Assembly (NCBI GenBank): GCA_007844125.1 | Contig: CM017567.1 | Coordinates: 16,233,875-16,297,874 of the forward strand | Origin: Sinonovacula constricta | Lineage: Eukaryota > Mollusca > Bivalvia > Cardiida > Solecurtidae | Direction: 5' to 3' | Length of the DNA: 64,000 nucleotides | In this document: positions 22,501 to 34,667 of the stretch, one piece after another | Position numbering within the stretch: position 1 is the stretch's first letter | How the letters are laid out: each line of letters opens with the position of its first letter | Made by a program: the position numbers and the translations under genes | The notes under the pieces: generated by a model | What the model was told of the DNA's origin: nothing | The model's database searches: none | Seen by the model: only the letters and a program-made list of their open reading frames with translations

Positions 22501-25402
22501 TGAATGTAGTCCCATGATTGTTGAGTGTAGTCCCATGATTGTTGAATGTTGTCCCATGATTGTTGATATTGTTGAATGTAGTCCCATGATTGTTGAGTGT
22601 AGTCCCATGATTTTTGATTGTAGTCCCATGATTGTTGATATTGTTGAGTGTAGTCCCATGATTGTTGACTGTAGTCCCATGATTGTTGAATGTAGTTCCT
22701 TGATTGTTGAGTGTAGTCCCATGATTGTTGAGTGTAGTCCCATGATTGTTGAATGTAGTCCCATGATTGTTGATATTGTTGAGTGTAGTCCCATGATTGT
22801 TGAGTGTAGTCCCATGATTGTTGAATGTAGTCCCATGATTGTTGAGTGTAGCCCCATGATTATTAAGTGTAGTCCCATGATTGTTGAATGTAGTCCCATG
22901 GTTGTTGAGTTTAGTCCCATAATTGTTGAGTGTAGTCCCATGATTGTTGATATTGTTGAGTGTAGTCCCATGATTGTTGATATTGTTGAGTGTAGTCCCA
23001 TAGTTGTTGAGTGTAGTCCCATAATTGTTGAGTGTAGTCCCATGGTTGTTGAGTGTAGTCCCATGATTGTTGAGTGTAGTCCCATGATTGTTGAATGTAG
23101 TCCCAAAATTGTTGAGTGTAGTCCCATGATTGTTGAGTGTAGTCCCATGATTGTTGAGTGTAGTCCCATGATTGTTGAGATTGTTGAGTGTAGCCCCATG
23201 GTTGTTGAGTGTAGCCCCATGATTGTTGAATGTAGTCCCATAATTGTTGAGTGTAGTCCCATGATTGTTGAGTGTAGTCCCATGATTGTTGAATGTAGTC
23301 CCATGATTGTTGAGTGTAGTCCCATGATTGTTGAATGTAGTCCCATAATTGTTGAGTGTAGTCCCATGATTGTTGAGTGTAGTCCCATGATTGTTGAGTG
23401 TAGTCCCATAATTGTTGAGTGTAGTCCCATGATTGTTGAGTGTAGTTCCATGATTGTTGAGTGTAGTCCCATGATTGTTGAGTGTAGTCCCATGATTGTT
23501 GAGTGTAGTCCCATGATTGTTGAGTGTAGTCCCATGATTGTTGAGTGTAGTCCCATAATTGTTGAGTGTAGTCCCATAATTGTTGAGTGTAGTCCCATGA
23601 TTGTTGAGTGTAGTCCCATAATTGTTGAGTGTAGTCCCATGATTGTTGAGTGTAGTCCCATGATTGTTGAGATTGTTGGGTGTAGTCCCATGATTGCTGT
23701 GTGTAGTCCCATGATTGCTGTGTGTAGTCCCATGATTGTTGAGTGTAGTCCCATGATTGTTGAGTGTAGTCCCATGGTTGTTGAGTGTAGTCCCATGATT
23801 GCTGTGTGTAGTCCCGTGATTGTTGAGTGTAGTCCCATGATTGCTGTGTGTAGTCCCATGATTGTTGAGTGTAGTCCCATGATTGTTGAGTGTAGTCCCA
23901 TGATTGTTGAGTGTAGTCCCATGATTGCTGTGTGTAGTCCCATGATTGCTGTGTGTAGTCCCATGATTGTTGTGTGTAGTCCCATGATTGTTGAGTGTAG
24001 TCCCATGATTGTTGAGTGTAGTCCCATGATTGTTGAGTGTAGTCCCATGATTGCTGTGTGTAGTCCCATGATTGCTGTGTGTAGTCCCATGATTGTTGAG
24101 TGTAGTCCCATGATTGTTGAATGTAGTCCCATGATTGTTGAGTGTAGCCCCATGATTATTAAGTGTAGTCCCATGATTGTTGAATGTAGTCCCATGGTTG
24201 TTGAGTTTAGTCCCATAATTGTTGAGTGTAGTCCCATGATTGTTGATATTGTTGAGTGTAGTCCCATGATTGTTGATATTGTTGAGTGTAGTCCCATAGT
24301 TGTTGAGTGTAGTCCCATAATTGTTGAGTGTAGTCCCATGGTTGTTGAGTGTAGTCCCATGATTGTTGAGTGTAGTCCCATGATTGTTGAATGTAGTCCC
24401 AAAATTGTTGAGTGTAGTCCCATGATTGTTGAGTGTAGTCCCATGATTGTTGAGTGTAGTCCCATGATTGTTGAGATTGTTGAGTGTAGCCCCATGGTTG
24501 TTGAGTGTAGCCCCATGATTGTTGAATGTAGTCCCATAATTGTTGAGTGTAGTCCCATGATTGTTGAGTGTAGTCCCATGATTGTTGAATGTAGTCCCAT
24601 GATTGTTGAGTGTAGTCCCATGATTGTTGAATGTAGTCCCATAATTGTTGAGTGTAGTCCCATGATTGTTGAGTGTAGTCCCATGATTGTTGAGTGTAGT
24701 CCCATGATTGTTGAGTGTAGTCCCATAATTGTTGAGTGTAGTCCCATGATTGTTGAGTGTAGTTCCATGATTGTTGAGTGTAGTCCCATGATTGTTGAGT
24801 GTAGTCCCATGATTGTTGAGTGTAGTCCCATGATTGTTGAGTGTAGTCCCATAATTGTTGAGTGTAGTCCCATAATTGTTGAGTGTAGTCCCATGATTGT
24901 TGAGTGTAGTCCCATAATTGTTGAGTGTAGTCCCATGATTGTTGAGTGTAGTCCCATGATTGTTGAGATTGTTGGGTGTAGTCCCATGATTGCTGTGTGT
25001 AGTCCCATGATTGCTGTGTGTAGTCCCATGATTGTTGAGTGTAGTCCCATGATTGTTGAGTGTAGTCCCATGGTTGTTGAGTGTAGTCCCATGATTGCTG
25101 TGTGTAGTCCCGTGATTGTTGAGTGTAGTCCCATGATTGTTGAGTGTAGTCCCATGATTGTTGAGTGTAGTCCCATGATTGTTGAGTGTAGTCCCATGAT
25201 TGCTGTGTGTAGTCCCATGATTGCTGTGTGTAGTCCCATGATTGTTGTGTGTAGTCCCATGATTGTTGAGTGTAGTCCCATGATTGTTGAGTGTAGTCCC
25301 ATGATTGTTGAGTGTAGTCCCATGATTTCTGTGTGTAGTCCCATGATTGTTGAGTGTAGTCCCATGATTGCTGTGTGTAGTCCCATGATTGTTGAGTGTA
25401 TG
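19540..25402. repeat. 21-bp minisatellite, array 2 (about 270 units)
   Basis: Same 21-bp unit as array 1, with many 30-bp units made by a 9-bp GATATTGTT-type insertion and late variants with GCTGTGTG. Two large internal duplications are visible. Marker variants TGGAGTCTCA (20321, 21776) and TGAGTCTAG/TGAGTTTAG (21451, 22906) repeat at 1455 bp. TGAGTTTAG (22906, 24202) and GATTGTTGGG (23671, 24967) repeat at 1296 bp. All unit lengths are multiples of three, so frames near 1970 codons run on both strands. I treat them as non-coding. Confidence 0.97.
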
Positions 25403-25697
25403 TTTTATGTTTATGTTAATTGGGTTTATCGTCCCACCAACAGTATTTCAGTTATCTGGAGACGGTGTCCACTTGAAGCAGATATAGTGCTGCCTTCACT
25501 ATGTATAGCATGCTGTGAACACCTGGCATGATACCACACCCAGTCACATTATCCTGACACCGGGCTAACCAGTCGTGGAACTACCCTTATATTTGCTTGA
25601 GCGTTAGCAAGGGAGCTATACCACTACCATTTTTAACGACTTTGGTATGTCGCGGTCCGGGATCGAACCCGGGGCCTCCCGTACCTGGAGCCAACGT
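25403..25697 (-). mobile_element. SINE (family S1, copy b) inserted in the 21-bp array
   Basis: On the minus strand a tRNA-like head lacks its A box but keeps a perfect B box GGGTTCGATCC (near 25661). The S1 body follows (ACCAAAGTCGTTAAAAATGG), then a 3' region with ACTGAAATACTGTTGGTGGG and GATAAACCCAATTAAC, ending AT-rich. The array resumes with GTTGAGTGTA on both sides, compatible with a target duplication or simply array periodicity. It is the longer of the two S1 copies. Confidence 0.75.
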
Positions 25698-25915
25698 GTT
25701 GAGTGTAGTCCTATGGTTGTTGAGTGTAGTCCCATGATTGTTGAGTGTAGTCCCAGGATTGCTGTGTGTAGTCCCATGATTGTTGAGTGTAGTCCCGTGG
25801 TTGTAGAGTGTAGTCCCATGGTTGTTGAGTGTAGTCCCATGATTGCTGTGTGTAGGTAGTCCCATGGTTGTTGAGTGTAGCGCCATGATTGCTGAGTGTA
25901 GTCACGTTGTAGAAC
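25698..25915. repeat. 21-bp minisatellite, distal part of array 2
   Basis: About ten units continue the array after the SINE, including GCTGTGTG variants and one unit with a 4-bp GTAG duplication (near 25852-25859). It ends in GTAGTCACGTTGTAGAACTG, the start of the E1 right flank. Confidence 0.95.
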
Positions 25916-26401
25916 TGCCCTGTCTGCTGCTTTATAGGCCGTACTCTTTATTCTTGGTTGTAAAACTAACTTGAGTTAAGTTTTATTATACCCAGTCATA
26001 ATTACCCAGTAAATTATTATTACCCATATACCCAGTCACAATTAACCAGTTTATCATTTATAACCCAGCTTCTCAAGTTAAACGGTAATTTTATATACTG
26101 GTTTATGACTTCGAATAAATATCTATGACGACGATGGTTGCAAATTAATGTTCACACCTACACACGAGCTTGTCATAATCATTGTGGAAATGCATAAACT
26201 AATGTGGGACTTGAAAGTTACCACAAACATAATTTCAGTGGGGTGAATCCGATCTCTGTCAGACAAAGAAACGATTTTTGTTCCGATTAGAAACTTATAT
26301 AGTGCCATGATGTCTATTTCGTCTAACAGTTAGTAATATGAAGACTTTACTCGGGTCTTTCAAAGTTAGCATTGCCTTGATACTGCAGAAGCGATACAAC
26401 A

Positions 26402-27035
26402 CTATTCACGGTGACCTGCAATCCCACATACAAAACCATTCAAAGCGACCTGCAATCTCCCATACAAAGCTATTCACAGCGACCTGCAATCATACATACA
26501 AAACTATTCACAGCGACCTGCAATCATACATATAAAACCATTCACCGCGACCTGCAATCCGACATAAAAAACAATTTACAGCGACCTGCAATCCTAAATT
26601 CAAAACTATTTACAGCGACATGCAATCCCACATACAAAACCATTCACAGCGATCTGCAATCATACATATAAAACCATTCACAGCGACCTGCAATCATACA
26701 TATAAAACCATTCACAGCGACCTGCAATCATACATATAAAACCATTCACAGCGACCTGCAATCATACATATAAAACCATTCACAGCGACCTGCAATCATA
26801 CATACAAAACCATTCACAGCGACCTGCAATCATACATACAAAACCATTCACAGCGACCTGCAATCATACATATAAAACCATTCACAGCGACCTGCAATCA
26901 TACATACAAAACCATTCACAGCGACCTGCAATCATACATACAAAACCATTCACAGCGACCTGCAATCATACATACAAAACCATTCACAGCGACCTGCAAT
27001 CATACATACAAAACCATTCACAGCGACCTGCAACC
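26402..27035. repeat. 34-bp minisatellite
   Basis: About 18 units of exactly 34 bp have the core CATTCACAGCGACCTGCAAT plus CATACATAYAAAAC. Units are diverged at the left end and nearly identical towards the right. Flank 26114-26400 shows nothing recognised. Confidence 0.96.
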
Positions 27036-27044
27036 CCATACACC

Positions 27045-28360
27045 CGCATAATTCGTACGCTATTGTTGTAACATGCATTTACTATATAGTAAGAGCACCG
27101 AAAAAGTTGAAATGTGACGCTTTCAATGTTGAATATGATGTTAAATGATATAGTAGACATATTTAAATTAAGTTTGTACTCAAAACTGTTGTTAAAATAC
27201 AAATGAAGCCAAAGTAAGTGGAGGAAGACTTGTTCTTTTATGCTGGGATTCGCTATGGTGTAGAAATTTCGATCTGCGGACAATTCTTTTTAACGATACA
27301 ATGTCCAGATTCTGTTTGAATTAATTTTGAAATAAGTTTGCTGCATGTTGGTTTATTGTTACGATCGTATAGGGAAAAAATACTACAATCAATCTAACAG
27401 CCTTTATTGGTCCGTTTTGAAGGCCGCTATACCGTTTACCGTCGCCTAGTAGGACGTTTACGCCATGTTGACCAAGGAACAAAGAACTTAGCGGGTGTAT
27501 TCCATATTCTCCTGCACTTTAAAAGATGAAAACAATTTATTATTTCTGATAAATGGCTTAATAACAAGCATTTAACATGCTAACATAAAAACGGCGATTT
27601 TCCACTTGAGAACTTCGGATTTTATTGTTTCACTATTTATCATCTTTGCATCATTCTCCATTTTGTCATCATCATTATCAGCAGCTGCAGCAGCATTATC
27701 ATCATCAGCAGCAGCAAACAACGACAACAGAAGCCACAGCAACAGCAGCATATTAAGTTATGTTACTTACGTCGGTTGTTGTCACTTATCTTCAAGGACT
27801 GAACGATCACCATGGTGTAGTTACCAATGGTGCGGCTAGGTGCTGATGTTGAATATTGCTGGGTAGTTATTTAACAGCTAACCATTAGTCTGTCGGTCAA
27901 TAGTTGCCATTTAACCCACTTCGATACCAATCGATCCATGTCTTTAACAATTGATGACTCGTGTATGTACATGTAGCGCTTTCTGGGACAGATGGACGAT
28001 ATATATGCTGCTACAACGGTAGCTATTAGTAGTTGTTACAGATGTTTTCTTGTTGCTGCTGCTTTGTTGCTAGTGATGATTCTGTTGTTCTTGTTGTCGA
28101 TGGCGGTGAAGTTAGTGGGTATGAGGTAACGGAGTTGATACTTTTATTGCTGCTGTTGCTGCTGCTATTTACCTGCTGCTTATTCTCCTGCAGATACTTC
28201 AATAATTTATTTATAGCACTTCCAAAGGTCAAGTACAGAAAACATTGTAGCTTTATTTCGTAAGTCCCAAAGACTGGAGTTGTTTTTCACTAGCTCAACT
28301 AGTAAATCTGCGTCTTTAAAAAGTTTTCCGTTTTTAACCAATCTTTCTATTTCCCTTCAA
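27045..28360. other. Spacer with GCA/GCT triplet-rich patches
   Basis: 27660-27755 is rich in CAGCAG and ATCATC triplets. 28040-28175 is rich in GTTGCTGCTG triplets, roughly inverted relative to the first. Short frames over them are Ser/Ala- or Leu-rich low complexity. No gene is supported. Confidence 0.5.
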
Positions 28361-28364
28361 AAGA

Positions 28365-29870
28365 AACCAAGGAAAGGAAATGTACGGGAAACACAACCCT
28401 TTTTATAGACCATACTGCCCACATAGTAGTCTAGATAATAGCTGGGGTCGCTCAACATATAGACCATACTGTCCACATAGTAGTCTAGATAATAGCTGGG
28501 GTCGCTCAACATATAGACCATACTGTCCACATAGTAGTCTAGATAATAGCTGGGGTCGCTCAACATATAGACCATACTGTCCACATAGTAGTCTAGATAA
28601 TAGCTGGGGTCGCTCAACATATAGACCATACTGTCCACATAGTAGTCTAGATAATAGCTGGGGTCGCTCAACATATAGACCATACTGTCCACATAGTAGT
28701 CTAGATAATAGCTGGGGTCGCTCAACATATAGACCATACTGTCCACATAGTAGTCTAGATAATAGCTGGGGTCGCTCAACATATAGACCATACTGTCCAC
28801 ATAGTAGTCTAGATAATAGCTGGGGTCGCTCAACATATAGACCATACTGTCCACATAGTAGTCTAGATAATAGCTGGGGTCGCTCAACATATAGACCTGA
28901 CTGTCCACATAGTAGTCTAGATAAAGGCTGGGGTCGCTCAACATAAAGACCATACTGTCCACATAGTAGTCTAGATAAAGGCTGGGGTCGCTCAACATAT
29001 AGACCTTCATGTCCACATACTAGTCTAGATAAAGGCTTGGGTCGCTCAACATATAGACCTTCATGTCCACATAGTAGTCTAGATAAAGGCTGGGGTCGCT
29101 CAACATATAGACCTTCTTGTCCACATAGTAGTCTAGATAAAGGCTTGGGTCGCTCAACATATAGACCTGACTGTCCACAGAGTAGTCTAGATAATGGCTG
29201 GGGTCGCTCAATATAAAGACCATACTGTCCACATAGTAGTCTAGATAAAGGCTGGGGTCGCTCAACATATAGACCTTCATGTCCACATAGTAGTCTAGAT
29301 AAAGGCTTGGGTCGCTCAACATATAGACCATACTGTCCACATAGTAGTCTAGATGAAGGCTGGGGTCGCTCAACATATAGACCTTCATGTCCACATAGTA
29401 GTCTAGATAAAGGCTTGGGTCGCTCAACATATAGACCTTACTGTCCACATAGTAGTCTAGATAAAGGCTGGGGTCGCTCAACATATAGACCATACTGTCC
29501 ACATAGTAGTCTAGATAAAGGCTTGGGTCGCTCAACATATAGACCTTCATGTCCACATACTAGTCTAGATAAAGGCTTGGGTCGCTCAACATATAGACCT
29601 TCATGTCCACATATAGTCTAGATAAAGGCTGGGGTCGCTCAATATAAAGACCATACTGTCTACATAGTAGTCTAGATAAAGGCTGGGGTCGCTCAACATA
29701 TAGACCATACTGTCCACATAGTAGTCTAGATAATGGCTGGGGTCGCTCAACATATAGACCTGACGGTCCACATAGTACTCTAAATAAAGGCTTGGGTCGC
29801 TCAACAGCTATCAGGTGTCTTATCTAACCACGGTCAATGTTGGTTCCAAACATCCTTATAAATGTGAAAA
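28365..29870. mobile_element. Minisatellite-bearing element E2, copy 1 (about 26 units)
   Basis: An array of 54-bp units (28404-29812) contains CCACATAGTAGTCTAGATAA, GCTGGGGTCGCTCAACATAT and AGACCATACTGT. The first ten or so units are nearly identical; later ones vary (TTCATG, GACTGT, GCTTGGGT). The left flank AAACCAAGGAAAGGAAATGT and right flank GCTATCAGGTGTC...GGTTCCAAACATC match 36464-36735. Minus-strand frames with an 18-residue period result from the 54-bp unit. Confidence 0.85.
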
Positions 29871-29874
29871 ACAG

Positions 29875-30315
29875 TTCTATGTTTGTAAATAGTTTATGAG
29901 TGAAGTCTGTTTCATTGTGTACTTTTATGTGCAAAGATAAAAGGTTAATAAACATATATTCTCAAATATGAATACTCTACGTAAATGTAAGATGATAGAA
30001 TTTTAGTGTAAATTTCTCATTTATCCGCTTAACTATTGTTCGTGTAAGCGATTTGTTTTTTCATATTTTTTTCCTTTTATTCTTTCAATGCTTTCTACGA
30101 GTTAAAAAGACATATAAATTGTATGGATGTATCGCCATTAAACCAATGTTATATATTATTGTCAATAATATCATTTTGTACTAATGGACCAGACGGCCTC
30201 TTGTATTCAATAAAGTTTTTATAATGAATTGAACAAACTAATCACAAGCAAATGCTCGAACTTCCATGGTTGTAGGATTCATACTTGTAGACAGACAATC
30301 CCCTACTTCATGCTG
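29875..30315. other. AT-rich spacer, nothing recognised
   Basis: No ORF, RNA or repeat was supported between element E2 and dispersed repeat D2. Confidence 0.5.
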
Positions 30316-30319
30316 GGAA

Positions 30320-31052
30320 CATCCATAGTGGACCCTACTGACGCAGTTCACAAGCCCACGTTTTAAGTTAATTAGAGCCTGTATTAAATGACAAAAACAG
30401 ATTCTTTCAATGCAATATAAAGATGTTGTTAAACTCTGCCAGGATAATAGATGGTATATGAATAGGAGTGTACCTTGACCATTCCAAGATAACAGATGGT
30501 ATAGAATAAAGAACGCTATATTACGTCCCTGTAAGAAGTTAATGTTTGGTGGAATTTCGACTGAAAAAGGTTTCTCTTTGTGGGGAAAATTTGTTAAAAA
30601 CCAAACTCCAGACTTGTAGAGTCAACATTGCAATCGTGTAACTATAAACATGTCATCAAAGAGTCGTAAGTCTTGCGTTATCACTTTACAGTTTACACAT
30701 GTTACATTGACGAACATGCTATCATTGAGTGCGACATGACCATATTAGAAGTCAGCAATATCTTGCCGGCGTAATATTTTGTAACATTTAAATGACACAA
30801 ATGCAAATGAAAGGCTGTGTTCTTGGCGAGAACGTTTAACAAATTGTCGGTGAATTTACAACAATTCGAAAATCATATATGAAAAACTGGTCGCCGCAGC
30901 TCGAACTGCAGGTCTCTAGTGGACCGTTCAAGCGTGCTGCCACTACCATACAGCGGCAACTGGTGAATTCCGATATGTTGTTAATTAGTCTCCTGTTCCA
31001 AATTATAGTAGATGCCTTATGTCGACTTGAATAGGGAAGTTTAGAGAAGTAA
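30320..31052 (-). repeat. Dispersed repeat D2, copy a, with tRNA-like boxes
   Basis: This stretch of about 730 bp aligns end to end with 43399-44131, for example CTACTGACGCAGTTCACAAG, CTCTGCCAGGATAATAGATG and GTCTCCTGTTCCAAATTATA. Near the right end, minus-strand TGGTAGTGGCAGCACGC and AGTTCGAGCTG (30890-30960) resemble Pol III A and B boxes. No coding content was found. A long tRNA-headed non-autonomous element is possible but unproven. Confidence 0.7.
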
Positions 31053-31151
31053 CCCCGTACGGAGGGGTTTGCGAAAAAAACAAATGCAGAAAATATACAC
31101 TGTAATTCTTATTTGCTAAATTTACTCGGAACAAACATTCTGATCAGAAAT

Positions 31152-31425
31152 TACAGTAAGCTGGAAGTGCCTTTGAACAGTACACTTTATGAAAGATGGC
31201 CAAGCATGCTCTGAACGACAGGTGGTATGAAACTAGGATTCAGAGTTGAAACTAAACAAATGTTTGAAATCTTTGAATATGCCATTTAATGTTTAAAAGA
31301 TGTATGAATTGGGTGTTTTTTGAAACAAGAACAAATTTTAAACTCATCTCTTTGAATCACCCCATATATTTTCAAGAATGTTAAATTACTAGATCTAAGT
31401 TAATGTTTGTTGACTTTATATATAA
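31152..31425 (+). repeat. Dispersed repeat D1, internally deleted copy
   Basis: The left part (AGCTGGAAGTGCC, CACTTTATGAAA, GGCAGGTGGTATG-like) matches 48116-48230. The right part (ACAAGAACAAATTTTA, then CCCCATA) matches 50940-51010. The middle of D1 is missing. The following 31430-32330 is AT-rich with nothing recognised. Confidence 0.6.
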
Positions 31426-32334
31426 ATATATAATACAATTTAATGCAATGCAATAAATCGCAGTAGATTTCCGCCCCGTGGTAACAGATTGTTCACTGGT
31501 CCACCCTAAGACAATAGGTCTTGTGTATACACGTAAAACAGATGAATCCGTCTGTGTTTGTATATATAATGTTAACTAGTGGCTAGCTGCGGAGGCTGGG
31601 CAAAGGTGGACCCAGTCGTTGAAGTGGTCAGTTGATTTAAAATTCAGTAGAAAAAACTATACGTTTACGTGTCTTGACATGTGGCTAAGGTGCTACACTA
31701 CTAGTTAACACGATCAGCTAGCATGTTCAGCAGTTTTTGAACAGAAATAAAAGTGATTCAATTCAAAAGAAATGGAAGCTTTATTTTATATGAGTAAAAT
31801 GCAAGTTTGAAAAATACACTGTATGAAATATCGTTGTAGGTCCAGCACACGAAGTAAACATTTAAAAGTACGACACATTATACAATCATATCCAGTGCCT
31901 GCTTGGTTTATATTGTTTTATGTTTACACCAAAATACATTTAATTTATTATCATGCGACGGAGACAAACAGAAAACACACAAATATATTTGACAATTTTG
32001 TTTAAATTTTGTGATGACACTACGAAAAACAACAAGAACACACAACAGATTCAAAACAAAAATGCGAGCATAATTAATTTAGCTCATTACTAAAAATGCC
32101 TTACGTAAGAAGAAGATGAGTATGGGACAGTAGTGTGTATCACATCGGATCTTTTATAATATTAGATCATGGCACCTGTGATCCGGTAACATGTGCGACA
32201 CCACACAAAGGCATGGGTAATAAAACTGTCAGGAAATGTCCATGACTCTCCAATAAAGGTGAAAGGCTGGCTGTATGATTATGCCAGCGTACACGTAGCC
32301 TAAGAGCGCTGCCGAGTTCTTCGTGGCCTTACAT

Positions 32335-34432
32335 ACTTCTGTCTAGATAGCTGCAATGGTCAGATAGCTTTAATGTCTAGATAGCTGCAATGGTCAGAAA
32401 GTTTCAATGTCTAGATAGCTGCAATGGTTAGATAGCTGCAATGTCTAGATAGCTGCAATGGTTAGATAGCTGCAATGTCTAGACAGCTGCAATGGTTAGA
32501 TAGCTGCAATGTCTAGATAGCTGTAATGTCTAGACAGCTGCAATGTCTACATAGCTGCACTGTCTAGATAGCTGCAATGTTAAGACAGCTGCAATATCTA
32601 GATAGTTGCAATGTCTAGATAGCTGCAATGTCTAGATAGCTGCAATGGTTAGATAGCTGCAATGTCTAGACAGCTGCAATGTCTAGATAGCTGCAATGTC
32701 TAGATAGCTGCAATGTCTAGATAGCTGCAATGTCTAGACAGCTGCAATGTCTAGACAGCTGCAATGTCTAGATAGCTGCAATGTCTAGATAGCTGCAATA
32801 GTTAGATAGCTTCAATGTCTAGATAGCTGCAATGGTCAGTTAGCTTCAATGTCTAGACAGCTGCAATGGTTAGATAGCTGCAATGTCTAGATAGCTGCAA
32901 TGTCTAGATAGCTGCAATGGTTAGATAGCTGCAATGTCTAGATAGCCGCAATGTCTAGATAGCTGCACTGTCTCGATAACTGCAATGGTTAGATAGCTTC
33001 AAAGTCTAGATAGCTGTAATGATTAGATAGCTGCAATGGTAAGATAGCTGCAACGTATAGATAGCTGCAATGTCTAGATAGCTGCAATGTCTAGACGGCT
33101 ACAATGTCTAGACAGCTGCAATGTCTAGATAGCTACAATAGTTAGATAGCTGCAATGGATATATAGCTGCAATGTCTAGATAGCTACAATAGTTAGATAG
33201 CTGCAATGTCTAGATAGCTGCAATGTCTAGATGGCTGCAATGTCTAGACAGCTGCAATGTCTAGATAGCTACAATAGTTAGATAGCTGCAATGGATATAT
33301 AGCTGCAATGTCTAGATAGCTACACTGTCATGACAGCTGCAATATCTACATAGCTGCAATGTTAAGACAGCTGCAATATCTAGATAGCTGCAATGTCTAG
33401 ATAGCGGCAATGTCTTGATAGTTGCAATGTCTAGATAGCTACAATAGTTAGATAGCTGCAATGGTTATATAGCTGCAATATCTAGATAGCTGCAATGTTA
33501 AGACAGCTGCAATATCTAGATAGCTGCAATGTCTAGATAGCTGCAATGTCTTGCTAGTTGCAATGTCTAGATAGCTGTAATGTCTAGACAGCTGCAATGG
33601 TTATATAGCTGTAATGGTTAGAAAGCTGCAATGTCTAGATAGCTACAATAGTTAGATAGCTGCAATGTCTAGATAGCTTCAATAGTTAGATAGCTGCAAT
33701 GTCTAGATAGCTACAATAGTTAGATAGCTGCAATGTCTTGATAGTTGCAATGTCTAGATAGCTACAATAGTTAGATAGCTGCAATGTCTAGACAGCTGCA
33801 ATGGTTATATAGCTGCAATATCTAGACAGCTGCAATGTCTAGACAGCTGCAATGGTTATATAGCTAAACTGTCTTGACAGCTGCTATGTCTACACAGCTG
33901 CAATGTCTAGACAGCTGCAATGTCTAGATAGCTGCAATGTCTAGACAGCTGCAATGTCTAGATAGCTACACTGTCTTGACAGCTGCTATGTCTAGATAGC
34001 TGAAATGTAAAGACAGCTGCAATGTCTAGATAGCTACAATAGTTAGATAGCTGCAATGTCTAGATAGCTACAATAGTTAGATAGTTGCAATGTCTAGATA
34101 GCTGTAATGTCTAGACAGCTGCAATGGTTATATAGCTGCAATATCTAGATAGCTGCAATGTCTATACAGCTGCAATGTCTAGATAGCTACACTGTCTTGA
34201 CAGCTGCAATGGTTATATAGCTGCTATGTCTAGATAGCTGCAATGTTAAGACAGCTGCAATGTCTAGATAGCTGCAATGTCTAGATAACTGCAATGTCTA
34301 GATAGTTGCAATGCCTAGATAGCTGCAATAGTTAGATAGCTGCAATGGTTATATAGCTGCAATACCGAGATAGCTGCAATGTCTTCATAGCTGCAATGTC
34401 TAGATAGCTGCAATGCCTAGATAGCTACATGT
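32335..34432. repeat. 17-bp minisatellite (about 120 units)
   Basis: The unit is GTCTAGATAGCTGCAAT, spaced exactly 17 bp. Common variants are GGTTAGATAG, GTCTAGACAG (creating CAGCTG), ATAGTTAGATAG and GTTATATAG. Variation is high and patchy. The 17-bp period shifts frame each unit and stops are frequent, so no long frame arises. Confidence 0.96.
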
Positions 34433-34667
34433 ACAACGGTCCGGGGGATGCATGGAGGTAGTAATTGCTCCTATAAAAAGGCGAAGGTTGTCTTTAAGTT
34501 TGTTGAGTCATAGATGACTGATAGAATTTAAATATCATTAATAAATGTTGGATTATTAATTGCACATGATGTCATAAGTACAAATAAGAATGCTTCTCAT
34601 TATACCCATGACATATTTGTTAATTTTCAGCAGTCATTATTTGGGCCCTTTAAATGATGACATATAA

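Larger units (their letters stand above)
19328..26113. mobile_element. Minisatellite-bearing element E1, copy 2 (expanded)
   Basis: Left flank 19328-19539 and right flank 25903-26113 match those of copy 1. The internal array is about four times longer and is split by a SINE at 25403-25697. Right-flank landmarks shared with copy 1 include CTGCCCTGTCT, GAGTTAAGTTTTATTA, a set of CCCAGT-spaced AT segments, and CTTCTCAAGTTAAACGG. Homology ends near CTGGTTTATGACTTCG. Confidence 0.7.

Noticed and set aside
19465..25531. Open frames of about 1970 codons on both strands as giant repeat proteins
   Set aside because: They follow from stop-free 21- and 30-bp units. Both strands are open, the frames cover exactly the array, and there is no start context, domain or codon signal.
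28357..29804. 18-residue-repeat protein on the minus strand of the 54-bp array
   Set aside because: The plus strand is open too, later units contain stops in the frame, and E2 copy 2 does not preserve it.
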